A DNA stretch of 64,000 bases from Hwangdonia lutea (GTDB lineage Bacteria > Bacteroidota > Bacteroidia > Flavobacteriales > Flavobacteriaceae). Of this stretch, positions 17,122 through 24,765 are shown one piece after another. The stretch covers positions 3,692,501-3,756,500 of the forward strand of contig NZ_CP136521.1 in the NCBI RefSeq assembly GCF_032814565.1, written 5' to 3'. How positions within the stretch are numbered: position 1 is the stretch's first letter; each line of letters starts with the position of its first letter. A program made the position numbers and the translations under genes. Below the pieces are notes generated by a model. It searched no databases and was not told the DNA's origin. It worked only from the letters and a program-made list of their open reading frames with translations.

Positions 17122-17512
17122 ACAATAATTTTTAGACTTCGTTTTCGGTTATATTATTTGAATTTCAAATATAAAAATAGGCTTTTAAATTTTACTAGTG
17201 TGTAACATTATATTAATTATTTGGGCGTTCCCCCATCCCTTCGACTGCGCTCAGGGCAAGGAGTCGGGCTATTCGTTACAAGTCCGCGCTCATCCCGATA
17301 ACTATCGGGATTCGCTGTGGGCTTTCCACTGCTATCCCTAACGCGGAAAGCTAACTTCATTAATACAATCGTCACATTTTATGGAGGCAGTGACGTGGTT
17401 ATCTTTTAAAATAGGAAAACTATTTATGTGATGGCGCTTAATTTTATAAGATTCCCACTTTTTAACTGCGATCAGGATAAATTACAAGCGGTGAAAGAGC
17501 TACTAAAAAAGA
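17122..17512. other. 391-bp intergenic region with structured repeat
   Basis: No gene of convincing quality. It contains the structured repeat described separately at 17223-17346. The remainder (17122-17222 and 17347-17512) is AT-rich with no motif I can name; it may include further decayed remains of the restriction-modification locus. Confidence 0.6.
17223..17346 (-). repeat. Structured intergenic repeat (Flavo-1-like), copy 1
   Basis: Read on the minus strand it begins GCGTTAGGGATAGCAGTGG, then AAAGCCC, the palindrome CCCGATAGTTATCGGG (plus-strand 17294-17309), AGCCCGAC, the CTGAGCGCAGTCGAAGG repeat and ends GGGGAACGCCCAA. The same ordered blocks recur on the plus strand at 30764-30870. 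Conserved blocks around a hairpin, and pairing potential between the ends, suggest a structured RNA or mobile repeat; it resembles the Flavo-1 RNA motif reported in flavobacteria, which I could not verify. Confidence 0.6.
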
Positions 17513-18574
17513 TTATTTGTAAAGCTTGTTTATGAGATAAAAATCGGCAATAACCAAAGCTGCCATGGCCTCTACAATGGGTACTGCTCTGGGCACAACA
17601 CAAGGATCGTGACGGCCTTTACCGTGCATTTGCACGACCTTACCTTCTTTATCGATGGTTTCGTATTCTTGAATTAGTGTGGCCACAGGTTTAAAAGCAA
17701 CATTAAAATAAATGTCCATGCCGTTGCTAATACCTCCTTGAATACCACCCGAGAAATTGGTTTTTGTAGTGCCATCGGTATTAAATGCATCGTTGTGGTC
17801 GCTGCCGTACATGGTACTACCCTGGAACCCGCTACCATACTCAAAACCTTTTACAGCGTTTATGGAGAGCATCGCTTTACCTAATTGGGCATGTAACTTA
17901 TCGAACACGGGTTCGCCCAAACCAGCGGGCATATTTTTAATAACGCAGCTTACAATACCGCCAACGGTATCGCCTTTACTACGCACCTCTTTAATGTACG
18001 TTTCCATTTTTGAAGCCATGGCTTCGTCCGGGCAACGTACCATGTTGGTTTCTGTTTTTGTTAAATCCAACTCAGTATAGGGCTTGTCGAGTGTCATGTT
18101 GCCCACCCCAGAAACGTAAGCAGTAATCTCGATGCATTGTAGCATTTGTTTTGCTATGGCACCTGCCACCACACGACATGCAGTTTCGCGTGCCGAACTA
18201 CGACCGCCACCGCGATAGTCTCTAAAACCATATTTTTGGTCGTAGGTGTAATCTGCATGACTGGGACGATAACTGTCTTTTATATGCGTGTAATCGTGCG
18301 ATTTTTGGTTGGTGTTTTCAATAACAAAGCCAATGGAAGTTCCTGTGGTTTTACCTTCGAAAATACCGGAATGGAATTTTACCGTATCGGGTTCTTTGCG
18401 TTGGGTTACAATAGCCGATTGCCCGGGTTTACGTCTATCTAACTCGTTTTGAATGGCCTCCAAATCTAACGCAATACCAGACGGACAGCCGTCTATAACG
18501 CCACCCAAAGCGGGGCCGTGGGATTCGCCGTACGTTGTTAAGCTGAATAGTTTTCCGAAAGTGTTGCCTGCCAT
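17513..18574 (-). CDS. aroC: Chorismate synthase
   Basis: A 353-residue cytosolic, FMN-dependent enzyme converting 5-enolpyruvylshikimate-3-phosphate to chorismate, the last common step of aromatic amino-acid synthesis. Family signatures are evident: [16 protein letters not shown] near the N-terminus (signature 1), the [13 protein letters not shown] stretch (signature 2) and [20 protein letters not shown] near the C-terminus (signature 3). Full length, with start at [20 protein letters not shown]. It appears monocistronic; the upstream gap is long. Confidence 0.97.
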   Translation of the reverse strand: MAGNTFGKLFSLTTYGESHGPALGGVIDGCPSGIALDLEAIQNELDRRKPGQSAIVTQRKEPDTVKFHSGIFEGKTTGTSIGFVIENTNQKSHDYTHIKDSYRPSHADYTYDQKYGFRDYRGGGRSSARETACRVVAGAIAKQMLQCIEITAYVSGVGNMTLDKPYTELDLTKTETNMVRCPDEAMASKMETYIKEVRSKGDTVGGIVSCVIKNMPAGLGEPVFDKLHAQLGKAMLSINAVKGFEYGSGFQGSTMYGSDHNDAFNTDGTTKTNFSGGIQGGISNGMDIYFNVAFKPVATLIQEYETIDKEGKVVQMHGKGRHDPCVVPRAVPIVEAMAALVIADFYLINKLYK

Positions 18575-19030
18575 AGTAAAATTTTGATGCTAAAATAATC
18601 CTATTATTAGACATACGGAAATTGAAATTGTGTTTTGTTGAAAAGAGGATGTGACGGATAACAGAAGCCTGAATACCGAAGATTGATGGTTAATAATTTA
18701 TCACTGTTGCCTAAAAACCAATGACGGTTAACTAAATACTTGGGACTGAATAAATAATTTCTTTTGAATGAATACGGACTTAGGTCTGTGTTTCAAATCT
18801 TTACATCATATCTATAAAAAAGTCCAATATAATTACGGTTTTGGCGTTATTATTGTAAATGTTATCTGCATATTTAAATGATCTATTTTTTACAATAGGC
18901 CGTATATAACTATTGAGACCTCTTTTTTAATGAATAATTTTATAGTATAAATTATGACGCGAATCTTACCTTTGCGTTCTATTTGAAACATATTAAATTT
19001 TAATAAATAAAAAACAAAACTTTTAAACTT
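18575..19030. other. 456-bp divergent intergenic region
   Basis: Separates aroC (minus) from the OmpX-like gene (plus). No ORF of merit, RNA gene or repeat is recognisable apart from the promoter element noted at 18967. Short repeated TTACTTGGGACTGAATAA-type words occur around 18660-18800 but form no clear structure. Confidence 0.55.
18967..18974 (+). promoter_or_regulatory. Bacteroidetes -7 promoter element for the OmpX-like gene
   Basis: TACCTTTG matches TAnnTTTG exactly and lies 56 nt before the ATG, giving a leader of about 50 nt. A -33 TTG is not evident at the usual spacing. Confidence 0.55.
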
Positions 19031-19522
19031 ATGAAAAAATTATTTTTATTATCAGTTGCCGTATTAGGATTTACATTTTCTGCAAGTGCACAAGAGATTT
19101 CAAACAATGCTATTGGCCTCCGTTTGGGCGATAGCGATGGCTTTGGTGCCGAAATATCGTATCAGCATGCTTTAGGCGATAACAACCGTTTAGAGCTGGA
19201 TTTAGGTTGGCGCGATGGTAAAAACTACGATGGTTTTAAATTAGCTGGTTTGTACCAATGGGTTTGGAATTTAGATGGAGGTTTTAACTGGTATGCCGGT
19301 GCCGGAGGTGGTTTAGGCTCATTTAGTGTTAACGTTCCGGGAGGCAGCGACGCTACCGATACCTTTATTTTTGCAGCAGGCGATGTTGGTATTGAATATA
19401 ATTTCGATATTCCTTTATTACTCTCGTTGGATTTTAGACCGGAAATTGGTTTTGGAAACGACAACTTTAACAACAATGATTTAGATTTTGATATTGCTTT
19501 AGGCATTCGTTATCAATTCTAA
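19031..19522 (+). CDS. Small outer-membrane beta-barrel protein (OmpX/OmpW-like)
   Basis: A 163-residue protein. A clean signal peptide (MKKLFLLSVAVLGFTFSASA, cleavage before QE) is followed by alternating hydrophobic/glycine-rich strands (GLRLGDSDGFGAEISYQHAL, LDLGWRD, YQWVWNL, WYAGAGGGLGSF) and a C-terminal aromatic residue (IRYQF), the signature of an eight-stranded barrel inserted by BAM. Such proteins are abundant in flavobacteria, with mostly unknown physiological roles. It has its own promoter and terminator. Confidence 0.88.
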   Translation: MKKLFLLSVAVLGFTFSASAQEISNNAIGLRLGDSDGFGAEISYQHALGDNNRLELDLGWRDGKNYDGFKLAGLYQWVWNLDGGFNWYAGAGGGLGSFSVNVPGGSDATDTFIFAAGDVGIEYNFDIPLLLSLDFRPEIGFGNDNFNNNDLDFDIALGIRYQF

Positions 19523-19545
19523 AAACACCATTTATATTTTTGAAA

Positions 19546-19568
19546 AGCGCCCTTTTGGGCGCTTTTTT
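19546..19568 (+). terminator. Rho-independent terminator
   Basis: Perfect 7-bp stem AGCGCCC / GGGCGCT with a TTTT loop, flanked by AAA and followed by a T-run; terminates the OmpX-like gene. Confidence 0.9.
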
Positions 19569-19697
19569 ATTTGGTTTGTTTTAAAGCCTATCAATCCAAA
19601 GTGATTTGTATCTCATTTAAGATAATAATTAACGCATATAAGTTATTCCCATTAATACATTAAAAAAAATGGATATATTACTTATTTACAATAATTC

Positions 19698-20315
19698 ATG
19701 ATAAGAATTATTTTACTTGTAACCTTATTATTTTCTCAACTTATGAATGCACATCACCTCATACCCAAATCTATATATAAAGAAGTAAAAACAGCATTGT
19801 CTTATTATCCAGATTTAAAACATATTAATATTGAAATTAAGTTTAAAAAGCATATTAAAAAATCGACAATGCAAGCCAGACCTAGTTTTGGTAGTTTTTT
19901 TAGGAGTAAAAAACACCGAAAATACTTGATACTAATTAGTGAAACTTTTAAAATATCAGACAAGGAATTTTTAACAAAACATATAAAATCTGATATTTTA
20001 ATTGGATGGATTGGCCACGAACTGGGACACATTATGGATTATCAAAACCGAAGCAAATTGAATTTAATTGGTTTTGGTTTGAAATATTTATTCTCTGAAA
20101 ACTACATTGTTGAAGCAGAGCGTGCAGCCGACACATATGCGGTTAACCATGGTATGGCAGATTATATTTTAAAAACAAAGGATTTTATATTAAACCACGC
20201 CGATATTTCCAACATTTATAAAAAACGTATAAAACGGTATTATTTATCTCCGGAAGAAATTATGGAGTTAGTTAACAATAGGAATGCCGAATTACAAAAG
20301 GTTAAGATTGATTAA
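19698..20315 (+). CDS. Secreted zincin-like metallopeptidase (uncharacterised)
   Basis: A 205-residue protein with a signal-like N-terminus (MIRIILLVTLLFSQLMNAHH). WIGHELGHIMDY (104-115) contains HELGH, the HExxH zinc motif, and VEAERAADTYAV (138-149) supplies a downstream Glu/Asp in the position of the third zinc ligand of gluzincin-type enzymes. No substrate-binding domain is attached. Its 3' end overlaps the converging GH3-family gene by 14 bp. The family is not one I can name; the peptidase role is inferred from motif. Confidence 0.68.
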   Translation: MIRIILLVTLLFSQLMNAHHLIPKSIYKEVKTALSYYPDLKHINIEIKFKKHIKKSTMQARPSFGSFFRSKKHRKYLILISETFKISDKEFLTKHIKSDILIGWIGHELGHIMDYQNRSKLNLIGFGLKYLFSENYIVEAERAADTYAVNHGMADYILKTKDFILNHADISNIYKKRIKRYYLSPEEIMELVNNRNAELQKVKID

Positions 20316-21828
20316 CAAAGTCTTCCCAATCCTTAAATTTATCTTCACCCATAACACGTTCCATTTTTACTTGTCCGCCTTTTTTCTTGTTGGCACCACT
20401 CCAATTGTAAAATACCTCTGGTGATACCACTTTTACCTTAACTCCTTTTAAAGCCTTGGAACGCGCAACTTTATAGTTTTTATTCGCGTCTTTTAAACAG
20501 GTATCTAAAGCTTGAGATAAATCGTTTTCATTCAAATCTTCCCTTTCGGATGCGAGGTACCAAAAATGATAAAACTCACCATCGTCCCCACGTTTGGCAC
20601 ATATAGTATACTCTGGAATTTTAGTAGAAAACTGTTCTTCTAAAAACTTCATCGCGTCATCCATTTTATTAACCGATAACTGCGAACCTACTGTATTTAA
20701 GAAGAATTTTGTACGCCCCGTAATTTTTATTTCAGCCAGTTCAATATCTGTAAACTCTATGGTGTCGCCAATTATATAACGCCACGCACCGCTTACAGTA
20801 CTTAGTATTAAAACGTAGTCTTGTTCCAATTCTACATCTTGCAAAGTAACCGATGGAGCGTTTTGTGTTAATGATCCGTCTTCATTTATATATTCTGGCT
20901 TAAACGGAACAAATTCAAAATAAATACCATTGTCTGTGTTTAATTGCATCGCATCGGTATCTGGTCGCACTTGAGTGGCTATATAACCTTCTGAAGCTAA
21001 ATAGGTATCAATAACCGTAACCGGTTTTCCCATAAGCGCATGAAAGCTTTTTTCATATGGTCCGAAGGCGACACCGCCCGATGTGTAAACTTGCAAATTG
21101 GGCCAAATTTGGTGAATATGCTCTAATTTATGATAGTCTATAACTTTTTCAAGCATAAGTTCAATCCATGATGGAATTCCGCTTAAAGCGCCAATATCCC
21201 AGTCCTTAGCACGCTCAGCAATGCGCTGTACTCTAGTATCCCAATCATCAATTTTAGCAATATCTTCTCCGGGTTTGTAATAGTTTCTAAACCAAAAAGG
21301 AATATTCCTGGCGCTAATGCCGCTAATTTCCCCTTCTAAACGGTTATTGCGTTCTTCTAAATCGGTAGAACTTCCCAACATCATCATTTCTTTTTCAAAA
21401 AAATCAGCGGGTAAATCAAAGTTACTCAATGCAAAAACCTGTTTTATTCCAGCCTGCCTGATGGCTTCAATCATAGCATCGGTCACCGGAATGCGTTTGC
21501 TTGTTTTTCCTGTGGTACCCGAGCTTAAAGCAAAATAAGATGGGCTATTTGGCCATGTTACATCCGTTTCTCCCTCGTGCAATTTATACCACCATTCATC
21601 ATTTATTTTATTATAATCGAAATAGGGAACTAAGTTTGAAAAATTGGATTGAAAATCATCTGATTTTAAAATTGCATCAAATTTATAATGCTTACCAAAT
21701 TGTGTGTCTTTAGCCTTCGTTAAAAGCTGTTTTAATACCTCCTTTTGAGCTTCTTGATGATTAACCTCTGAAGACAAGGTGTCTTTTAAATCTATTACTC
21801 CTTTAATTATATTACCTAAAATTGCCAT
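20302..21828 (-). CDS. GH3 auxin-responsive-promoter family protein (acyl-adenylate superfamily)
   Basis: A 508-residue member of the GH3 family (ANL-like adenylating enzymes, not glycoside hydrolase family 3). The nucleotide-binding YFALSSGTTGKTSKRIPVT segment (about 96-115), the YLASEG loop and the late WRYIIGDTIEFTD / ITGRTKFF segments are typical. Plant GH3 enzymes conjugate amino acids to jasmonate or auxin through an acyl-adenylate; in Bacteroidetes the substrate is unknown. It is probably a cytosolic acid-amido synthetase. The gene stands alone, divergent from the AraC regulator. Confidence 0.9.
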   Translation of the reverse strand: MAILGNIIKGVIDLKDTLSSEVNHQEAQKEVLKQLLTKAKDTQFGKHYKFDAILKSDDFQSNFSNLVPYFDYNKINDEWWYKLHEGETDVTWPNSPSYFALSSGTTGKTSKRIPVTDAMIEAIRQAGIKQVFALSNFDLPADFFEKEMMMLGSSTDLEERNNRLEGEISGISARNIPFWFRNYYKPGEDIAKIDDWDTRVQRIAERAKDWDIGALSGIPSWIELMLEKVIDYHKLEHIHQIWPNLQVYTSGGVAFGPYEKSFHALMGKPVTVIDTYLASEGYIATQVRPDTDAMQLNTDNGIYFEFVPFKPEYINEDGSLTQNAPSVTLQDVELEQDYVLILSTVSGAWRYIIGDTIEFTDIELAEIKITGRTKFFLNTVGSQLSVNKMDDAMKFLEEQFSTKIPEYTICAKRGDDGEFYHFWYLASEREDLNENDLSQALDTCLKDANKNYKVARSKALKGVKVKVVSPEVFYNWSGANKKKGGQVKMERVMGEDKFKDWEDFVNQS

Positions 21829-22093
21829 ATTGTGTTTAATTTACTTCAAATATCAGCATTAAAAAGCTAATATTTTAACTCTTTTAAAGCAGGTGTTAAC
21901 GCATTACCTTTTGAACTTATTTCTTCTGAAATATCAGTATTTTAAGCATTTAATTAAGTGACCTATTTTGGAAACTTTGTAAGATTAGGTAATACTTTTT
22001 TTTTACAAAAAAATTTCGAAATTCGTTAACCGGTTGAGAATAAACCATTTTAAAAAAGATGATATCAAATAAAGATTGTCATTATTATCATTA

Positions 22094-22897
22094 ATGAAAC
22101 CAGACGCTGTAAACATTACGCAAATAATTAACAAGAAGACTTTAAAGCATCGTAGGGATGATTTTGCTGTTTGTTGGATTAAAAATGAGGTAAAGGGTAT
22201 AGAAATAAATGATGTACTCTATAAAAATGTATCCAATTCTATATTTTTTATCGATCCTAAATATCGATGGAAAATATTAAAAAACAGCAACACTTCTTCT
22301 TCGGGGTATATTTTGTACTTAGCCAAAGAGGTTTTAAACAGTCCTGTTTTAAGTAATCTTCACATCAATAAAGTAAGGCTTTTCAATTCAGGCGAAATAC
22401 CATTATTCAAACTAAGTCCTGGCATCGAAAAAAGAACACTGGCTATTTTGGAAATGATTGATGAATTACTAGGCTCTCAATTAAACCATAAAGATGATGC
22501 CATCCTGTCCTTATTAAACACCTTTTTTGTTTACTGCGATGGGCAGTGCAACATTAAATCGATAGCTTCAAATAACAACTCAAAATCAAACATCGTCTAC
22601 AAGTTTAAACAACTTGTAGATCAATATATATTTGAACATCACGAAGTGGCCGATTATGCCAAACTGCTCAACATTTCTCCTAAATATTTGAATGAATGCG
22701 TCAAAGAAGTTCTCGCCGTAAGTTCAAAAAACATCATTATTGAACAATTACTGATGAGGTCTAGGCATGCCCTAAAATTTTCAGACAAAACAATTAAAGA
22801 AATCAGTTTTGAATTAGGCTTCTCATCACCAGATTATTTTAGCTACTTTTTTAAAACCCACACGGGAATAACGCCTTCAGCCTTAAGAAAAAAGTAA
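22094..22897 (+). CDS. AraC-family transcriptional regulator
   Basis: A 267-residue regulator. The C-terminal ~100 residues form the two helix-turn-helix AraC/XylS DNA-binding domain (HHEVADYAKLLNISPKYLNECVK and the second HTH ending GFSSPDYFSYFFKTHTGITPSALRKK). The N-terminal ~150 residues form a sensory domain of cupin-like size. I choose ATG 22094; the open frame starts six codons earlier at a TTG. The gene for a cupin protein follows 84 bp downstream on the same strand, so the two may form a regulatory unit. Confidence 0.9.
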   Translation: MKPDAVNITQIINKKTLKHRRDDFAVCWIKNEVKGIEINDVLYKNVSNSIFFIDPKYRWKILKNSNTSSSGYILYLAKEVLNSPVLSNLHINKVRLFNSGEIPLFKLSPGIEKRTLAILEMIDELLGSQLNHKDDAILSLLNTFFVYCDGQCNIKSIASNNNSKSNIVYKFKQLVDQYIFEHHEVADYAKLLNISPKYLNECVKEVLAVSSKNIIIEQLLMRSRHALKFSDKTIKEISFELGFSSPDYFSYFFKTHTGITPSALRKK

Positions 22898-22981
22898 TTG
22901 CTTCCAAAAATCTATGGTTTTACCGTAATTTTCACATTGTTTCAGGTTTGTTATTCATATAAATTGCATAAAACATTAATT

Positions 22982-23527
22982 ATGAACAGAAACAAATTCT
23001 TAAAAACTTCGGGCATTGGACTAAGTCTTTTATTTATCCCGAGTCTCATGCAAGGTCGATCTGAATCTTTAAAAAACCATTATGAAAATAATGGCAAATC
23101 GAAAATTATTAAAGATTCTGAGGGTGGTGTTTTGAACGTAATAGGGGACGTTCAAACACGCAAACTAGCCGGTAGCGACACTGGAAACCAAATAGTTGAA
23201 TGGGTAGATAACGTTGAACCCGGTGTTGGTATTCCGTCACATATTCATACCAAAGAAGATGAAATATTTAGAGTTATAAAAGGACAAGTTGAAATTATGG
23301 TTGATGGTAAAACTACGGTTTTAAATGAAGGCGATATCGCATACGCTCCAAAAAACATATCCCACTCCTGGAAAGTAGTTGGAACTGAAAAGGCTAAAAT
23401 GATGACATCGGCTTTTCCTGCTGGTATTGAACATATGTTCAGTGAGTTGGCAAAACTCCCTGATGGTCCCCCAGATTTTAAAAAGGTATCTGAAATTTGC
23501 GGGAAACACGGTATCCGCTTTGTCTAA
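22982..23527 (+). CDS. Exported cupin-domain protein
   Basis: A 181-residue protein from ATG 22982. The N-terminus MNRNKFLKTSGIGLSLLFIP resembles a membrane-targeting or Tat-like signal (Arg early, then hydrophobic run). A single cupin follows: GIPSHIHTKEDEIFRVIKG (metal-binding H-x-H...E) and the second motif GDIAYAPKNISHSWK (His). Such quercetin-dioxygenase-like cupins bind metals; substrate unknown. The upstream 28 codons of the open frame are rejected as leader. Its likely regulator is the AraC gene immediately upstream. The stop codon lies inside an inverted repeat. Confidence 0.85.
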   Translation: MNRNKFLKTSGIGLSLLFIPSLMQGRSESLKNHYENNGKSKIIKDSEGGVLNVIGDVQTRKLAGSDTGNQIVEWVDNVEPGVGIPSHIHTKEDEIFRVIKGQVEIMVDGKTTVLNEGDIAYAPKNISHSWKVVGTEKAKMMTSAFPAGIEHMFSELAKLPDGPPDFKKVSEICGKHGIRFV

Positions 23528-23549
23528 ATAATGGCGCCAGTTATTTAGC
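23524..23549. terminator. Long inverted repeat between convergent genes
   Basis: CTAAATAA...TTATTTAG arms with the palindromic core TGGCGCCA between them make a strong hairpin at the cupin stop codon, between the converging cupin and bshA genes. No long T-run follows, so the terminator role is inferred. Confidence 0.5.
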
Positions 23550-23561
23550 TAACTTTTAATT

Positions 23562-24698
23562 TTAAAGCACCAAGCATTTAGCCAATGTATCCTCATAAAT
23601 CGTTTCGTATTGCGGTACAATGTGATGCAAATCGTATTTTAAGGATTCTTTTCTAGCGTTACTTTTAAAGGTTTTTAATCGGTTGTCATCTTTTAAAATA
23701 TGTAAAGCGTTTTTAGTCATATCACTTACATCGCCCACCTCACTTAAAAACCCAGAAACTCCATGGATATTTACCTCGGGTATACCTCCCGTGTTACTCG
23801 ATATTACGGGTACGCCAGAGGCCATGGCTTCCAATGCGGCCAACCCAAAACTTTCGGTTTGCGATGGTAATAAAAACAAGTCGCTAAAGCATAATATCTT
23901 ATCAATTTCATTACTTTTCCCAAAGAAAACCACCTTATCGGTAATACCTAATTCTTGGCATTGCCATTCCATTTTTTCACGTTCGGGACCTTCACCAACC
24001 AACATGAGTTTTGCCGGTATTTCTTTTTGGATGTTATAAAAAATTGTAATAACGTCTTGTACACGTTTTACTTCACGAAAATTACTAATATGGGTAATTA
24101 TTTTCTCATTGTCAGTAGCCATCATAGCTCTTTGGCAATCGGTAAAATCGTGATTGTATTTACTTAAATCGATAAAATTAGATACCACATTTATTTCATT
24201 CTTAATATCGAATAAACGCAGGGTATCTTCTTTTAAACTCTGTGAAACCGCTGTTACGGCATCCGATTTATTAATACTAAAGGTAACCGCTGGTTTGTAA
24301 AATGGATGACTGCCAACCAAGGTAATATCGGTACCGTGAAGCGTGGTTACAATGGGTACATAAATATTTTCTTCAATTAGCATTTTTTTAGCCATATATG
24401 CCGCATAAGCATGAGGAATGGCATAGTGCACATGTAGTATTTCAATTTTATGAAGCTTTACCATATCGACCAATTTACTCGACAATGCCAATTCGTATGG
24501 TTGGTAATGGAATAACGGATATTCTGGCACGTTCACTTCGTGGTAATGCACATTATTACCCAACAAATCCAACCGTACAGGTTGATTATAAGTGATAAAA
24601 TGAATTTCGTGCCCGCGCTTAGATAATTCCAAACCTAGCTCTGTGGCTACAACACCACTACCTCCAAATGTGGGGTAACAAACTATACCTATTTTCAT
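23562..24698 (-). CDS. bshA: N-acetyl-alpha-D-glucosaminyl L-malate synthase
   Basis: A 378-residue GT4-family glycosyltransferase. The N-terminal MKIGIVCYPTFGGSGVVATELG and the HVHYAIPHAYAAYMAK and VTTLHGTDITLVG segments are specific to BshA; the C-terminal nucleotide-sugar site includes SQTESFGLAALEAMASGVPV and NTGGIPE. It joins UDP-GlcNAc to L-malate, the first step of bacillithiol synthesis in the cytosol. Its presence implies bacillithiol, not glutathione, is the main low-molecular-weight thiol here. It is followed upstream (minus strand) by the GH3/beta-lactamase fusion gene. Confidence 0.95.
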   Translation of the reverse strand: MKIGIVCYPTFGGSGVVATELGLELSKRGHEIHFITYNQPVRLDLLGNNVHYHEVNVPEYPLFHYQPYELALSSKLVDMVKLHKIEILHVHYAIPHAYAAYMAKKMLIEENIYVPIVTTLHGTDITLVGSHPFYKPAVTFSINKSDAVTAVSQSLKEDTLRLFDIKNEINVVSNFIDLSKYNHDFTDCQRAMMATDNEKIITHISNFREVKRVQDVITIFYNIQKEIPAKLMLVGEGPEREKMEWQCQELGITDKVVFFGKSNEIDKILCFSDLFLLPSQTESFGLAALEAMASGVPVISSNTGGIPEVNIHGVSGFLSEVGDVSDMTKNALHILKDDNRLKTFKSNARKESLKYDLHHIVPQYETIYEDTLAKCLVL

Positions 24699-24765
24699 AT
24701 ATTATGTTTTAAGTGCCTAAAGTTCTTTCCAATTTAAGTCCTTTTTACTTATAACTCTAAGTACT

